Shown piece by piece: positions 1-10,876 of a DNA stretch of 64,000 bases. The position numbers and the translations under genes are program-made. The stretch is from Cercis canadensis (Eukaryota > Streptophyta > Magnoliopsida > Fabales > Fabaceae). Each line of letters begins with the position of its first letter. Positions within the stretch are counted from its first letter, which is position 1. The stretch is from positions 116,589 to 180,588 of the forward strand of contig QAOA01006321.1 in NCBI GenBank assembly GCA_003255065.1, written 5' to 3'. The notes beneath the pieces are model-generated. The model was not told the DNA's origin. It saw nothing but the letters and a program-made list of their open reading frames with translations, and did not search any database.

Positions 1-350
1 TCAATGTAAAAGTTGATTGTGGAGCCTAAGCTGAAGATATGCTTAGATAATTTATCAATAGAATATACTTGAGCATCCAAATACACACTCTTTCATAAAT
101 TGTGCTTATTCTAATTGCTCCTTTTGTGTTTATTCTGATTTCTTATAGGCTTTTATAATTGTTTAAGAACAATTTTTATAATTTTGTTTAAATATTATTT
201 ATCTTATGAGGATATCTTGAATTCTTAATGATATTATTTGAGAATTATTTATATTATCTTGTTTGATTAAACTTGAATTTCAATTAGAAATCGTATTCGT
301 GATTTATAGATTAAACTTGTAAATTGTGTATATTTAGAAAAACATGACTG

Positions 351-485
351 TATGGGTAAATGGGGCGGGGTATGGGGCAGATGAGGATTCAGTGGGGTGG
401 GGATGGGGATGTTGAAAAATTCCCGCCAGGAATGGGTCTGGGGATGGGGACGGGGAGTGCCTGCCCCGCCCCATTGCCATCCCTA
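351..485. repeat. G-rich hAT-like MITE or terminal fragment
   Basis: A short G-rich island lies in AT-rich surroundings. The left edge reads TATGGGTAAATGGGGCGGGG and the reverse complement of the right edge reads TAGGGATGGCAATGGGGCGG, so the two ends form imperfect inverted repeats. Ends of this TAGGGATGGCAATGGGG type are familiar from plant hAT-derived repeats. I could not find a convincing 8-bp target duplication, so the limits are approximate. It has no coding capacity. Confidence 0.4.
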
Positions 486-839
486 GATGGAACCACTTCA
501 TATGTTCATAATTCAAACTTTTGACTCATCTCTCTTCAATTTGTTTATGTTCATGAATCACTATTATCAACAAATATTGCTTATCTACAAATAATTTGTA
601 TGAGCTCTAATGGTTCCAACCTCTAGATATCATGTAACTAAAAATGAATAGACAAAAAAAAAAAAAGTAGAAGGGATACTGAAGATATAGTGGCACATTA
701 ATTTGATATCAAGAGAGAAAAATAACATATTGTTTTTTGTATTTTTAATTACAATTCTAAATTTAAGCATGAAATCCCCTTAAGAATAATTTTAATACTA
801 TTGAACCACAAATTGTTGGATAAAATACAATTAAGTAAA
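486..839. other. Non-coding flank with decayed 5'-module similarity
   Basis: No gene is seen. Positions about 500-610 resemble the start of the 5'UTR intron of the duplicated membrane-protein family (short matches such as TTATCAACAAATATTGCT). Positions 780-839 match the paralogous stretch at 57140-57197 that is uninterrupted there. Confidence 0.4.
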
Positions 840-1051
840 CGGGGATTCTATGATACTACGTAAGTATGCCATACTACACTGACGTGGCAAGCATACATAA
901 TTTTTATATTTTATTATATATAAAATATAATTTATTTAATTTTTTAAACAAATTTAAAAACAGTTAATTTGTACACATGTCATTCATTTATTGGTTATTC
1001 CTATATAGTATGACATACTACATAAATACTAAAAGTATCTAAGAAACCTCC
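840..1051. mobile_element. MULE-type MITE, 212 bp, with 9-bp TSD
   Basis: The element has imperfect terminal inverted repeats (left CGGGGATTCTATGATAC, right in reverse complement GGAGGTTTCTTAGATAC). It is flanked by a perfect 9-bp duplication TTAAGTAAA at 831-839 and 1052-1060. A 211-bp relative in opposite orientation lies at 51038-51248. The paralogous sequence at 57140-57400 continues straight through a single TTAAGTAAA at about 57189-57197, which is an unoccupied site and confirms the limits. It has no coding capacity, and 9-bp duplications are typical of Mutator-like elements. Confidence 0.8.
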
Positions 1052-1060
1052 TTAAGTAAA

Positions 1061-1639
1061 TCACATAATCTGAATTGTGTCCTATGTTACCAAGAAAGCA
1101 TTTTGCAACCTGAAGCAGTACATAGATCCTGCTTTTTGTTTCCTTTTTGCTCTTTTTCAAAAAGATATTCAATAGAGAGGAAAAGTCCAACCTAACTTAA
1201 CTTTTTCCCCTTTCCTTTTTGGAGAGAGGATTTTTTTTTTTAGACAATTATTTTTAGGTAACTCAAATAAAAGCAAGGCATTGTGGGCAATTTGACAAGA
1301 ATAATACATTTGTACAAATTATTTACACAAATTGGACACTTTTAAATTTTTTATTAATTTCTCAATCAAAATTAAAAATATTTTTGCTTGTGAAAAACAT
1401 GTATGAACTAAATATGCTTTTTCCAAAAGCATGAGTACTATTCATAGAGTCGATACACGCTTACAAAAAAAGTAATCACACTCTTGCTAGGAAAATGAAT
1501 CATGTTTTTTGCCTAAATGGAACATGCTTTTGCTAGAATGGAACACACTTTAGGCAAGGGAGAACATGCTTTTCCCATGGTCAGCAACTTCACCTTTCTC
1601 TTTTTCTCTCTCTCTTTCTTCTTCTCCGTCTTTGTTGAG
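1061..1639. other. Non-coding duplicated flank
   Basis: Positions 1061-1250 closely match 57198-57390, including the stretch around ATGTTACCAAGAAAGCATTT. The remainder is low-complexity, AT- and CT-rich sequence in which I see no gene. Confidence 0.5.
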
Positions 1640-2727
1640 AGTTGCAGAGTCTATTCCTAGAGGGGGTGAATAAGAATTATTAAAAAATAGCTCATAAAAT
1701 CAATTCTGATATAGACAAATTCAAATAACATATTTGTTTAAGAACTAGTTCTTACAAACTAGCTCCTTGACAAATACCAAATTTGAATACAAAGAGATAA
1801 CTTACTAAACCATGTAGAACAAAACAAAAATTAATCCAGAAAATCAAAGATAGAGAGAAAGAAAATCTGCAATAGTCTTTATAATGGTTCGGCTTAACAT
1901 GCCTACATCCACTTCTCCCATATCATGGAGTTCCACTATTCTTCAAGTTTATTTTTCCAAGCTTCTTCAAGCTTCACAACCATAGTTTTTGTTTTTCAAG
2001 CTAACCATAAACTCTCTCTCTCTAACTCACTAGAAATCAATCTCATGGATTTCTCCCATAGAAATCCAGATATAAAACCCAAGTGTTTTGGTTCAGCCCC
2101 AAAGAAGAAACTCTCTTACAAAGTAGATATGATACAATAAAGTTCTTGAAACATGAAGAGATAACCGAGAGGAAGAAGAGTAGAACACTTCAAAAATGGT
2201 TTCATTCTCTTTCTAAAATATTTTCTTCTCACTTCTCTTCATGCATACTCGAAGCCATGGAAGTCCTCTTGTTTTTATTTCCTTCTTGTGCACATGAAGG
2301 ACAAAGAAAGAGGCAAAAGAAGAGCCACCTACCAGCTGACATGATGTCAATCAACCAAAAAGTTTTTTGTCTTTTTGTTCCATAAAGTCTTATTTTGTGT
2401 AAGAGAAGGTAGATAAACTTTTCCTTAAAACAAGGATCTCACATCAGTCAATTAAAAGAGGAGCTTTCCAATCTCACTAACACAACTCTTAGTTAGTTTA
2501 TAAAAGGCTAAATTTGGTTGGAGTCCTTGACAAGCGTGTCCACATCAACAATATTTGAAACTCTCATTATCCAGAGGAGCTTGATTATAGAGGCAAGAAC
2601 AAGTTCTTCAAGACTTCTTTTTAAATCTGTTCTAAATAAGAACTTAGAGAAAAACAACACAGATTAGAAATAATAAGACATTTTGTTGTCATCAAAACAG
2701 GACTAGAGACTTGTGGGGCTAACATTT
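1640..2727. repeat. Unclassified insertion, probably an interspersed repeat
   Basis: This block of about 1.1 kb separates duplicated flank from the exon-1 donor of gene copy A and has no counterpart at the other copies. It begins near CTATTCCTAGAGGGGGTGAA and ends near GACTTGTGGGGCTAACA. Phrases like these recur in unclassified plant repeats as far as I recall, but that is memory rather than something seen here. The only open frames are short (1925-2140, 2083-2385) and show no recognisable motif. Confidence 0.3.
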
Positions 2728-3346
2728 GCCCACTAGCCCCAAAGGTAAGGTATCAATACCATATCATTTTTGTGTCATTTTAATCACTTTTCACTTTTGA
2801 TTTCATCTCTCTTTTATTTGTTTGTCTTCATCAATCATCATTATCAACAAATATTGCTCATCTTCAACTACGTAAATCACTATGAAGTGATTTGCAATTT
2901 TGAGTTCAACTCATATATGCTTTTTTTGTTTGAGGCCACAAACATGAACCACCTCTCTGCCATGCCATATAGTATACAACCCTTTTCTTTTACTGAGACT
3001 TGAATGAATAACTGGTTCAAATTGCTCATTCTTGAACCCTTTCTAAGTTTGTCATTACTATAAAACTCAGAAATGGGTTTTGCACTTTCAACTTACTATT
3101 TGCCATAAAATTCTCAGCTGGCCTTGAATACTAGTAATCATCCCTTGTTGTCTTTTTTCTTTGATTATTTATTTTTATTCTTTTCTTCTGTTGTGTGTTG
3201 TTTCTTTCTTTTTCTTTATTTATTTCTAGAACAAAAACAATATTTAGATTGAGATTTCTTTTCTGTCTTAGAATTGAGAATAATTATATTACTTACAGAT
3301 TTATTAATACCTTTAATTTGATCAAATTTTATTTTGTTGTGATCAG
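2728..3346 (+). promoter_or_regulatory. 5' module of gene copy A: exon-1 end and 5'UTR intron
   Basis: Exon 1 ends in CCCCAAAG at 2744, followed by GTAAGG. The intron runs to GATCAG at 3346, just before the copy A start codon, giving about 602 bp. The intron start is shared with the modules at 33.6, 48.7, 57.0, 62.5 and 63.0 kb. The promoter seen upstream of other copies is missing here, apparently replaced by the 1640-2727 insertion. Confidence 0.5.
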
Positions 3347-3353
3347 TTGAAGA

Positions 3354-3798
3354 ATGACAGGAGTAAATTTTCCAACACCAGTCCATTGTGTTATAATGTT
3401 TTTGTTGGGAATAATCATGGCTCATCTCCAAGTGAAATCTCAATGTATGAAAGTATATTCATATGAAGAACATAGTGCTATTATATGGGCAATTTACATC
3501 AGTCTATTTACTTATGGTATGGTATTGATAATAGAATTTGGATGCAAAATCCATAACAAAGCTCTACGTTCAATCATCAAAAGGTTTAGCCCTTTATTGG
3601 GAGCTCTTGTTGTGGTTATGCATATGTTGCTCTTACACTTCGGATTTGGTTGGTTCACACTTAAATTATGGGCTATTTCTTTGGTTGGAATCATATTGCG
3701 GTCGTTTGCAAGAAATTAAAGAAATGTATCAATGCATTTGCCATGGGCTTTACAATATCAGTGAAGAATTAGGAAGTTATTTTCATAGTGAAAACTAA
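3354..3798 (+). pseudogene. Small multi-pass membrane protein, family copy A (frameshifted)
   Basis: I do not recognise the family. The first frame opens at ATG 3354 (MTGVNFPTPVHCV) and encodes a 121-residue product with about three hydrophobic segments (near residues 10-25, 43-62 and 83-115) and a basic loop (HNKALRSIIKRF). Compared with copy C at 49456, an extra T in the TTT at 3705-3707 shifts the frame. The tail is therefore RSFARN, while the family ending (LQEIKEMYQCIC...GSYF) continues in the next frame to 3798. The AG acceptor of a 5'UTR intron lies 7 bases before the ATG. All three copies are damaged, so this may be a relic or a population-variable family. No function is assigned. Confidence 0.55.
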
Positions 3799-3799
3799 A

Positions 3800-4797
3800 G
3801 GATATGACATTACTTTCTTGGAGAATATGACATTGTTCAGTAACTTCAGTTTCCTGTTAGATATCTCACTAAACTATTACGAAGATTGCCCCAATATGTG
3901 CTTATGCTTGAACTTGGTTGAAAGAAATTCTGGATATATATGTTTTAAGTTGAGCTATTCAGGAAAAAAGTTTTAAGTGAGTTCAATTAAAATTATAAAG
4001 TAGTTGACATGTGTGATATAAAATGATATGAAATTAAAATGTATAAATAACATTACCATAAAATTTCAAAAAAAAATCAACCTCATGTCCAAAATTGTGG
4101 TAACAAAGACCCGAATTGAGCCAAAATTGAAAATTATATACTAAATTAAGCAAAAGAAATGTTATGCATATACTTCAATTTAATCTTTTTTTTTTGTTAA
4201 ATATTGAAAAAGAAAATAGGTAACATAAATTAAATTCCTAATACTATAACTAAAAAGAGGCAATACTAGATTCACATACCATAACTTATTAGTATTTTTA
4301 ATTTTAATTTCTGTTTCTCACGTGTTAGAAGCAAGTCATCCACACCAACTCAGCATATATAAGACAAAGGAAATCCGCAAATTTAATGTAACAATCATAT
4401 TGGAGTATAGATAAACTTTGTTATCATCATTCTACTTTGATTCCAGTCTGAATATTCCATCTAACCATGCAACACTATGACAATTATTATAAGAATGTGG
4501 TGTATGTATACTGACATCATTGCTCATCTTGTCGTCACAATATTTATGCAGCCAGCATGGCCGAGAAATCACAAATATGTAGCTCAGTAGTGTATAGCCG
4601 TTTCCTTTGTTTAATTTACCACAAGGTCCTTGGTTGCAGTGACATTTATGAGAGCAAACTCTGGGTTGAAAAGAGAAAAATCACAAATGTGTAGCGCACT
4701 ATGCATGGCTGTTTCCTTTGCATAATTTAACTCTGGTACGCAATTTAATTTGAATAAGATAGTTGAAAGGTGAGGATGCTAGCACTCCTCTTAGGGG
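3800..4797. repeat. Duplicated 3' flank of copy A
   Basis: Positions 3975-4380 closely match 58165-58545, with shared strings such as CACGTGTTAGAAGC and CTAATACTATAACTAAAAAG. Positions 4325-4375 also match 55475-55530. Positions 4555-4740 are a weaker relative of the 6.4-kb block. No gene is seen. Confidence 0.6.
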
Positions 4798-5755
4798 TGG
4801 TAGTGTTACACCCTATGTTGCAAAGGGATAAGTACGTGTTTCGTACTCGGTACAGGTATAAAACGCGGGTACGACGATTTTTCAAAAAATAGAGTACAGG
4901 GATGCCACGTATATATATCATTGTTAAAATTCTGAAGCATTAAAAAATATCAACCATTAATGCCCTAAAACAGCACCCTTCACTTGGTTCAGCAATGGAG
5001 GAAGAAAATAGATACTACCGAAGAGGAAGTAGAGGAGCTGGAGGTTGAAAATTTGTGAAAATAGTGAAGAAATGCCTTAAAATCTGATTTGAACTCAGGT
5101 TGGGGGTGGAAAATTGGGGCACATACGGTACGGTGTCGTTTTGGGACATCAGGGCCTACACTCCTTACTGAAAACGGCGTTGTCCCACTTAATGCCATGC
5201 CCCCCCCCCCCCTAAAAAACGGTGTTGTTCCACTAAGATTGAAAAACCGGCCCCTAAAATGATGTCGTATCCAATGACTAGGATTTTAAATGGGGTTTCG
5301 CTTGCATTTTTTTAGCGAAACTTAATGTTTCGAAACGGGAAAATTCAAAAAAACAACAAAACACGAATTTTTGTGTGTTTCCTCCGTTTGGGACGCATTT
5401 CAGCCTCGTTTTTCAAAATGGGGATGTGCCATTTTCTGGCGTCTCAGTGCTTCTAAGGTGAGACCTACTTAACGATTTTGATATCATTGCGAAGATCTAA
5501 AAAAATTGAGTTATTTAGTGCCAGAATTGACAGTTCTTTATAAAATATAAGAATATAATAGAAAAACGTATCAGAAAATAACATTTTAGAGTTTATTTTT
5601 TGGCACTTTTTTTATATTATATCATTTTTATATTTTATAAAAAATTGTGTATTTTAACACATATTAAATGACTCAATTTTTTGAAATATTCGCAATGACA
5701 TCAAAATCATATTGTAAATCTCACCCAAACCCACTTAATTAAAAGAAATGTAACA
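4798..5755. mobile_element. Foldback MITE split by an hAT-like element
   Basis: Sequence 5458-5755 ends in a stretch whose reverse complement (AATAGTGTTACA) matches GGTAGTGTTACA at about 4799. The arms converge on a palindrome around 5560-5690, with GACATCAAAATCAT on the right arm and ATTTTGATATCATT on the left. Removing the insertion at 4813-5457 leaves an AT-rich foldback element of about 300 bp. It resembles the intact element at 54631-54983. The outer limits are approximate. Confidence 0.5.
4813..5457. mobile_element. hAT-like non-autonomous element, 645 bp
   Basis: The element starts CTATGTTGCAAAGGG and ends in the reverse complement of CTTAGAAGCACTGAG. It is flanked by degenerate 8-bp repeats GTTACACC (4805-4812) and GTGAGACC (5458-5465), 6 of 8 matching. 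The interior shares the GTACG-rich start, the ACGTATATATAT tract and the repeated AAACGG(C/T)G motifs with relatives at 9539, 20208 and 63425. A ten-C run lies at about 5202-5211. No transposase is encoded. The 8-bp duplication at the 20208 relative supports hAT affiliation. Confidence 0.6.
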
Positions 5756-6384
5756 CTATTACTCTTGAAAAAGGAAGTGATAACATAATATGCACTTGGT
5801 TGAAAACTAAAACTAGAAAAAAGGATACTTAAGCTATAGCGTGTTCAATCTTCTCGTCTTTAAAATGATTTTATATACTTAATTTGTACTAATTATACAG
5901 TGACCCTTTAAACTGACAACCACGCCCTAATAAAGACAGTGTCCAGAGTCCTCGTCCTTTCTATTCTCTCTTTGCCATCTCTCTCTATACTTCACATCCA
6001 CGAATTTTCCTTCAATACACCTTTGACCAACGCCTTTTTATTTTATTTTATTTTATTTATTTTTCAACTTTTCCAGAAATAATTCAATTCTATGAAGGGG
6101 ATGTTATGCTACACTTCCTAAAAGTGACGTTTACAAAAAAAAAAAATTGAAGAGTGCTAGTATTTTGCAGCATTTATTGATTTTTAATAGATTGAGTACA
6201 TAGAAAATAGAGGAAGTATAAATAATTAAAAAAATTATTGAAACTTTATAAAATTTGTAAAAGTTGCCCCAACTTGAGATTATTTATGTGATGATCTATC
6301 TATCACACAGTTTAAAAATGAAGAGGAAAAGAAGTTATACCATAAGTAATTAATATACTTATATTTTTCTGCAAAAAGCCAACA
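5756..6384. other. Non-coding interval
   Basis: Positions 5800-6100 match 58545-58770 (shared AAGGATACTTAAGCTATAGC), another duplicated block. The rest is AT-rich without recognisable features. Confidence 0.5.
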
Positions 6385-6770
6385 TCGTGATTTCTCAGCT
6401 CACAAATTACAAATGTGCAGTGCACTAGTGCGTTCCGGTTACCTTTGCTTAATTTACCACAATGTCCTCGGTTGCAGTGACATTAATCATATTATGCGAG
6501 CAAACTCTTGGCTAAAAAGGGAATATTCCCTTGCAACAGTTATGGGAACAAACTGACCCACATTTCCCCGCCAACAGTCTCACATGCCACTGGGCTGACA
6601 AAACAGAAAGTGTGACCTGCCTTAGAAAAGACAAGTTTAAGAGGGATTTTTTGTTTTGTTTTGTTTTGTTACATGGGAATATGCTTGGCTAAACCTCACT
6701 AAATTTTGTTATTTCAAATCATTAAAAAATGAAAAGGAAAATAGATAGCGGAAATTAAGTCCTGACAATC
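6385..6770. repeat. Duplicated block R, copy 1
   Basis: This is a diverged relative of 53101-53470 and 58838-59207. Shared strings include ACCACAATGTCCTCGGTTG and CTGACCCACATTTCCCCGCC. No open frame is conserved among the copies, so it is probably duplicated non-coding flank. It differs visibly from the other two copies, which are identical to each other. Confidence 0.7.
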
Positions 6771-6779
6771 TTATAATAT

Positions 6780-7625
6780 TTAAAAAAAATAGGCAAATGC
6801 TCCACAGCTCGTCAAGTAACACTCCAGTTATTAATATGAATTATGAAGAATCACAATTAATAATGCAATGAAAATTATAAATCAGTTTCTGTAATTTGAA
6901 TTTCACAATGAAATTATTAAATTCAAAAATTACATAATAATTAATTCAAAATATAATAAGTATCAATTGCATTCCCTAATTTTAGCAAAAGTAATAAATG
7001 TTGATTTGTCAAAGATATTTCAAATTTTAGGGTTTGAAAGTTGTGTCTCCATAAACCTCTATATATATTTCACTGCATATGAGGCTAACTCTCATTGCAT
7101 TACGAATATGTTAACTGTTTTCGTCCATTTGAATAAGCTCCTAGGTTTGCTCTTTCAAATCGTTTGGTAGCTTATGAATCCATTTTGCTTTGTATTACTT
7201 ATTTTCTAGATTTTCTCCATCTCTACAGGCAATAAGGTATGATCTTTTCCTTTGATTTGTAGATTGTTGTGTTTATTTTTTTAAAATATATTGATCCAGT
7301 CGTATTGCTTTTTCTTTATTCCTTATTTTGAGTTTCTATTCCATTTTAAACTAACATCCAATCTTTTTACTTTAAAACGTGTTCCTATTTCATTGTTTTT
7401 GAAAAATTTATTTTTCACTGTAACTAAATGGAACAAGGTATGCTCTTTCTCTATATATTTTTTTTGTTGCTGTAATTTTGTTTCACAATATCTATTTCAT
7501 TTTAATATATCTCTCAATCTCCTTATGCAATCCTTTTGCTCTTTTATTATTCATTTTCTTCTTAATCTCCTCAATCTCCAAAGAGAACAAGGTTTGCTCT
7601 TTTCTCCATATTGATTCAACTGTTA
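6780..7625 (+). repeat. Promoter/5'UTR-like repeat, copy 1
   Basis: The stretch from TTTAGGGTTTGAAAG (about 7025) through ATAAACCTCTATATATAT to about 7170 matches 15475-15600. Further on, CTCC(A)TCTCCAAAG..AACAAGGT-type boundaries recur at about 7226, 7430 and 7575 here, and at 15735 and 15890 in the other copy. The AGGGTTT telo-box-like string, the TATATATA tract and the repeated AAGGTATG donor-like sites suggest a duplicated 5' region with several small non-coding exons. No coding sequence is apparent. Confidence 0.4.
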
Positions 7626-8500
7626 CATTATTCAAAATTACCAAAGGGTAATGGCGTTTGAATTTCAAATGGCATTACTCTTACAAATTTTGTTATGCCT
7701 ATACATAATCAATGCGTATTATGTTCAAATGCACTTTATATATGTTGTTAGCTCAAAAAAAAAAAAAAAGGAATTTATAATCATGTGTTGATAAGTCATC
7801 CTACCTCCGAGTATGGAACTACGGCCTTTTTTGTTTTGGTACGAACTACTGCCTTTTTTGATTTACAAGAAATAACCTACAACCTTTATCCTAATCGATT
7901 AGCATTGCTCAAGTTGCACCTCTAAACTATTGGTATATTAGCAACTATTAATTATGAAGCTAACCCTTAAGTTATCTTATAATATTTAAAAGGATAAATG
8001 TCTATGAACTAAATGCAAATATGATCATATAAGAGATTCCCTTCACTTTTGATTTACTATAAGCCTTATGTCAAGCCTTATTTCGACTATTGAAATATCA
8101 TTCCATTTATTAACTTTGTTCAAGATAGAAATATCAGATGAATCGATGAGAGGATAACACTTGGCAGTTCAATTTTGTGACACGTGGTACTCTATTCTGA
8201 ATTATTCTTGAATGAAAAAAATAATAGAAAATAAATTCTGTAACATAAAATATTATATGATAGATATTATAAATTTTCTGATTTGTAATGGAATAATTGA
8301 ATTTCAAAAATTACCACAAATGCTAATTGGAGACTTTTAAATAAATTCAATAGTATAAATGTTGATTGGAGAGATTTCATAAATTTGTAATTATGTTGAC
8401 CTATAGGTTATACAATCAGTAATTGAAATATATTTTTAAATTTCAAAGTTAGCATTGTTTTAGGGCTGATTTGCAGATGCAGTAATTAATGGAAAATAAG
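7626..8500. other. AT-rich intergenic interval
   Basis: I see no gene, repeat pair or structured element here apart from a poly-A run near 7757-7769. Confidence 0.5.
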
Positions 8501-8812
8501 GTTTATTGTTCCACACTTGACTATAAGTAGAGGCCTACGAGGGGCAGCCTCCTCCCTTTCAATTGCCTTTGCAATTTGCACTATTCATTGTATAAGCACA
8601 CAAGTGATTTTCCTGTTGGTTGAGGTATGGTTTATTATATTGAGAAGCTATTTTTTTGTGTTTTTTATGTAGCTTGGGAATTATCTACTTTTTTTTTGAA
8701 TTGTATTTTGGTTTACTAGATATTCGGATGCATCGTATTTTGGTTGACTCCCTTCATTTAATTTTCTGTAAAATTTTCTTTTCTCTTTGCTCAGGACTCT
8801 CAACACTGAAAA

Positions 8813-9515
8813 ATGAAATTGACTCCAAGAGAGGTCGACAAACTAAGCCTGCACAATGCTGGCTACCTAGCACAGAAACGTCTTGCTCGTGGTTTAAGAC
8901 TCAATTATACTGAAGCTATCACTTTCTTAGCCACACAGGTTATTCTCTATTATCCATTTTCATAAAGCTTTTGGTTGTTTGATTCTTATGTTAGCCATAT
9001 CTCTTTTGAGACTAAGATAACCCACTAAAGAAGAGTCAATTATCTTGAGCTGATAGAATATCACAAGCTATTTATAAGCTAAGCTAAGGACCCTATCTAA
9101 TAACTATTTGTAACAGTTTCTTTCTCATGCAAATTCTAGACCTCTTTTCCAATATCCGTTGCTCACAAAGCGAAATTTATACCTTGTAATTTGTTTTTAT
9201 TTTCTCTATCCTATAGATTTTGGAATTCATTCGTGATGGTCATGAATTATGATGGCATATGCTATTTCACCAATGCATTCAATTATCCATTTCAAGTCCT
9301 AGGTGGACCATTTCATCTCTTTATTTATTTATTTAATTTTTTGGGATGAAAGTTTCATTTCTTTCGTTGATGAACGAACTCCAGGATCTATGAGTAATCC
9401 CGCATAGAAAAAGTGGAATGAACTATTTTTACTTTTTAGCATATGAAACTCTTGCCTTCGTTTTAACAGGAGACAAGTTCTTCCAGCCATTCCACATCTC
9501 TTGCATACTGTACAG
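8813..9515 (+). pseudogene. Urease 5' fragment (three exon remnants)
   Basis: Exon 1 (8813-8938, 42 codons) starts [20 protein letters not shown] and continues with [15 protein letters not shown], the well-known N-terminus of plant and bacterial urease (gamma region). It ends at a GT donor, and an AG acceptor at 8793 suggests a 5'UTR intron. Exon 2 opens at 9217 with ILEFIRDGHEL and then hits TGA. The expected segment around TVAELMDIG is missing. A third remnant (9470-9515) reads RQVLPAIPHLLHTVQ, also urease, and ends at a GT donor. Intact urease is a nickel enzyme of roughly 840 residues that hydrolyses urea. Only about the first tenth is present here, cut off by the hAT-like element at 9539. 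Confidence 0.85.
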
Positions 9516-9538
9516 GTATCTGTCATAGGGGCCCAGGA

Positions 9539-10279
9539 CTATATGTTGCATGGGGACAGGTACGAGTTTCGTACCCGGTACGGGTACGAAACGCCGGTAC
9601 GGCATTTTTCAAATAATGGGAGTACGGGTACGGTGGGAGTACGCCACGTCATATATATATATGAAATAGCAAGAAAAATGTTAAAATTCTCCAAATATTA
9701 CAAATATCAACCATTAATCCATAACAAATAAATAACAACCAACAAGTATTAACTCAAAGTACAAATGATCAATCAAAATTTAACTCCTAACACTATTAAT
9801 TTGAATCAAAATTTGCAGAAACAGTCGTTGGTCCCTGCTTCTTTGCTGGAAAATTGCCAAATTTGATTTCGGGAAGGAGAAGGCAATTTTGAGGTTCAGG
9901 GGCGTCCAAAAACGGCGTCGTTCCATTAAATCTCCCAATTTCCGCCTCTTTCAAAACGGCGCCGTATCCAGCACTTTGAGTTTCTGCCTCTTTCAAAACG
10001 GCACCGTATCCGCACTTTGAATTCCCGCATCCTTCCCAAACGACGATGTTCCAAATGACCGGGATTTTGTTGGCAAAAACGGTGTCGTTTCTTGTCACCG
10101 CATCCAGCCAGGCATTTTGAGCGCGTTTCTTTAACGATTCAGAGAGTTTCTTGGCGTTTCAAAGCGAAAAAAAAAAAAAAAATGAAAATCTGTGAGTTTT
10201 GGGTTGTGGTACGCGTTTCGAGTTTTGGGGACGTCCCCGAAACAGGAACACCCAAAAAACGCGTTTCGGTGCTACTTAG
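9539..10279. mobile_element. hAT-like non-autonomous element, 741 bp
   Basis: This is the third member of the family at 4813, 20208 and 63425. It starts CTATATGTTGCATGGGG with a GTACG-rich tract and an ACGTCATATATATATA stretch, and contains several copies of the AAAACGG(C/T)GCCGT motif. It ends CGGTGCTACTTAG. The open frames on both strands inside it are low-complexity products of the GTACG/ACGGCG repeats. No convincing 8-bp duplication was found, so the ends are less certain. It lies directly downstream of the urease remnant. Confidence 0.55.
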
Positions 10280-10789
10280 CCTATGATTGATATTTGATAG
10301 TCAATCTCTTCTATAATTTGCCAACAACCAATAAGTACTGTCACGGATGGTTTTTTGTGCATTAACTGAAGTCAGTAAATCAATTAACTGGTTAGTTGTT
10401 ACTATGGGGATGTTCAAATATATTTTTTCCAAATTTATTTATAAAAACACTTTCCTTTTGTCATTATAATTCAACCTATAGATCATATCTTAACCCAGTA
10501 ATCTAGTACATTTGGGGGCAGGTTATATTTCATTGTTTTCAATATTTCTTAATTCATTATGATTCCTATTCAAATTGTGCTATGCTTTAGACTCCTTTTA
10601 CTATTCAATACAAATGAGGAAAGAGAGAAAGAAAGGAAGATTCTTCACATTCTTCTTCTCTTTCAACCCCTTTTAATTTATCCATTCTCTCTGTCTCTGT
10701 CTCTCTCTCTCTCTTTTCTCCAAATAATATATCATTGTATTTTCTTGTCAAGGCACTTGATTCTAAATTCTTTTCCATTTCATTTGTTG
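10280..10789. other. Non-coding interval with CT repeat
   Basis: AT-rich sequence with a CTCTCTGTCTCTCTCTCT tract near 10687-10714. No gene is seen. Confidence 0.5.
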
Positions 10790-10876
10790 TTGTGGTTGAT
10801 TATGACTGGTGCTCCTTTTGTTCTTGTCGATAGTCTTGGAAGGAGACCCTTTTTACTTGGAGGGGTTTCAGGGATG
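10790..10876 (+). pseudogene. Possible sugar-transporter (MFS) exon fragment
   Basis: One frame reads MTGAPFVLVDSLGRRPFLLG and ends GVSGM at a GTAAG donor-like site at 10876. The D-x-x-G-R-R-P-x-L-L pattern is the loop signature of the major facilitator sugar/polyol transporter family. Only this short hydrophobic stretch fits. No flanking exon was identified, so it could be a fragment carried by a transposon or a chance match. Confidence 0.3.

Noticed and set aside
351..515. Minus-strand frame rich in His-Pro/Ser-Pro at 334-516
   Set aside because: It is a translation of the G-rich transposon terminus, not a protein.
2083..2385. Open frame of 100 codons in the 1640-2727 insertion
   Set aside because: No recognisable motif, overlapping frames of similar length, and located inside a probable repeat.
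9796..10098. Minus-strand frame with repeated GYGAVLKEAE
   Set aside because: Arises from the AAAACGGCGCCGT-type repeats of the hAT-like element.
9531..10287. Target duplication for the 9539 element
   Set aside because: The flanks GCCCAGGA and CCTATGAT do not match convincingly, so no duplication is claimed.
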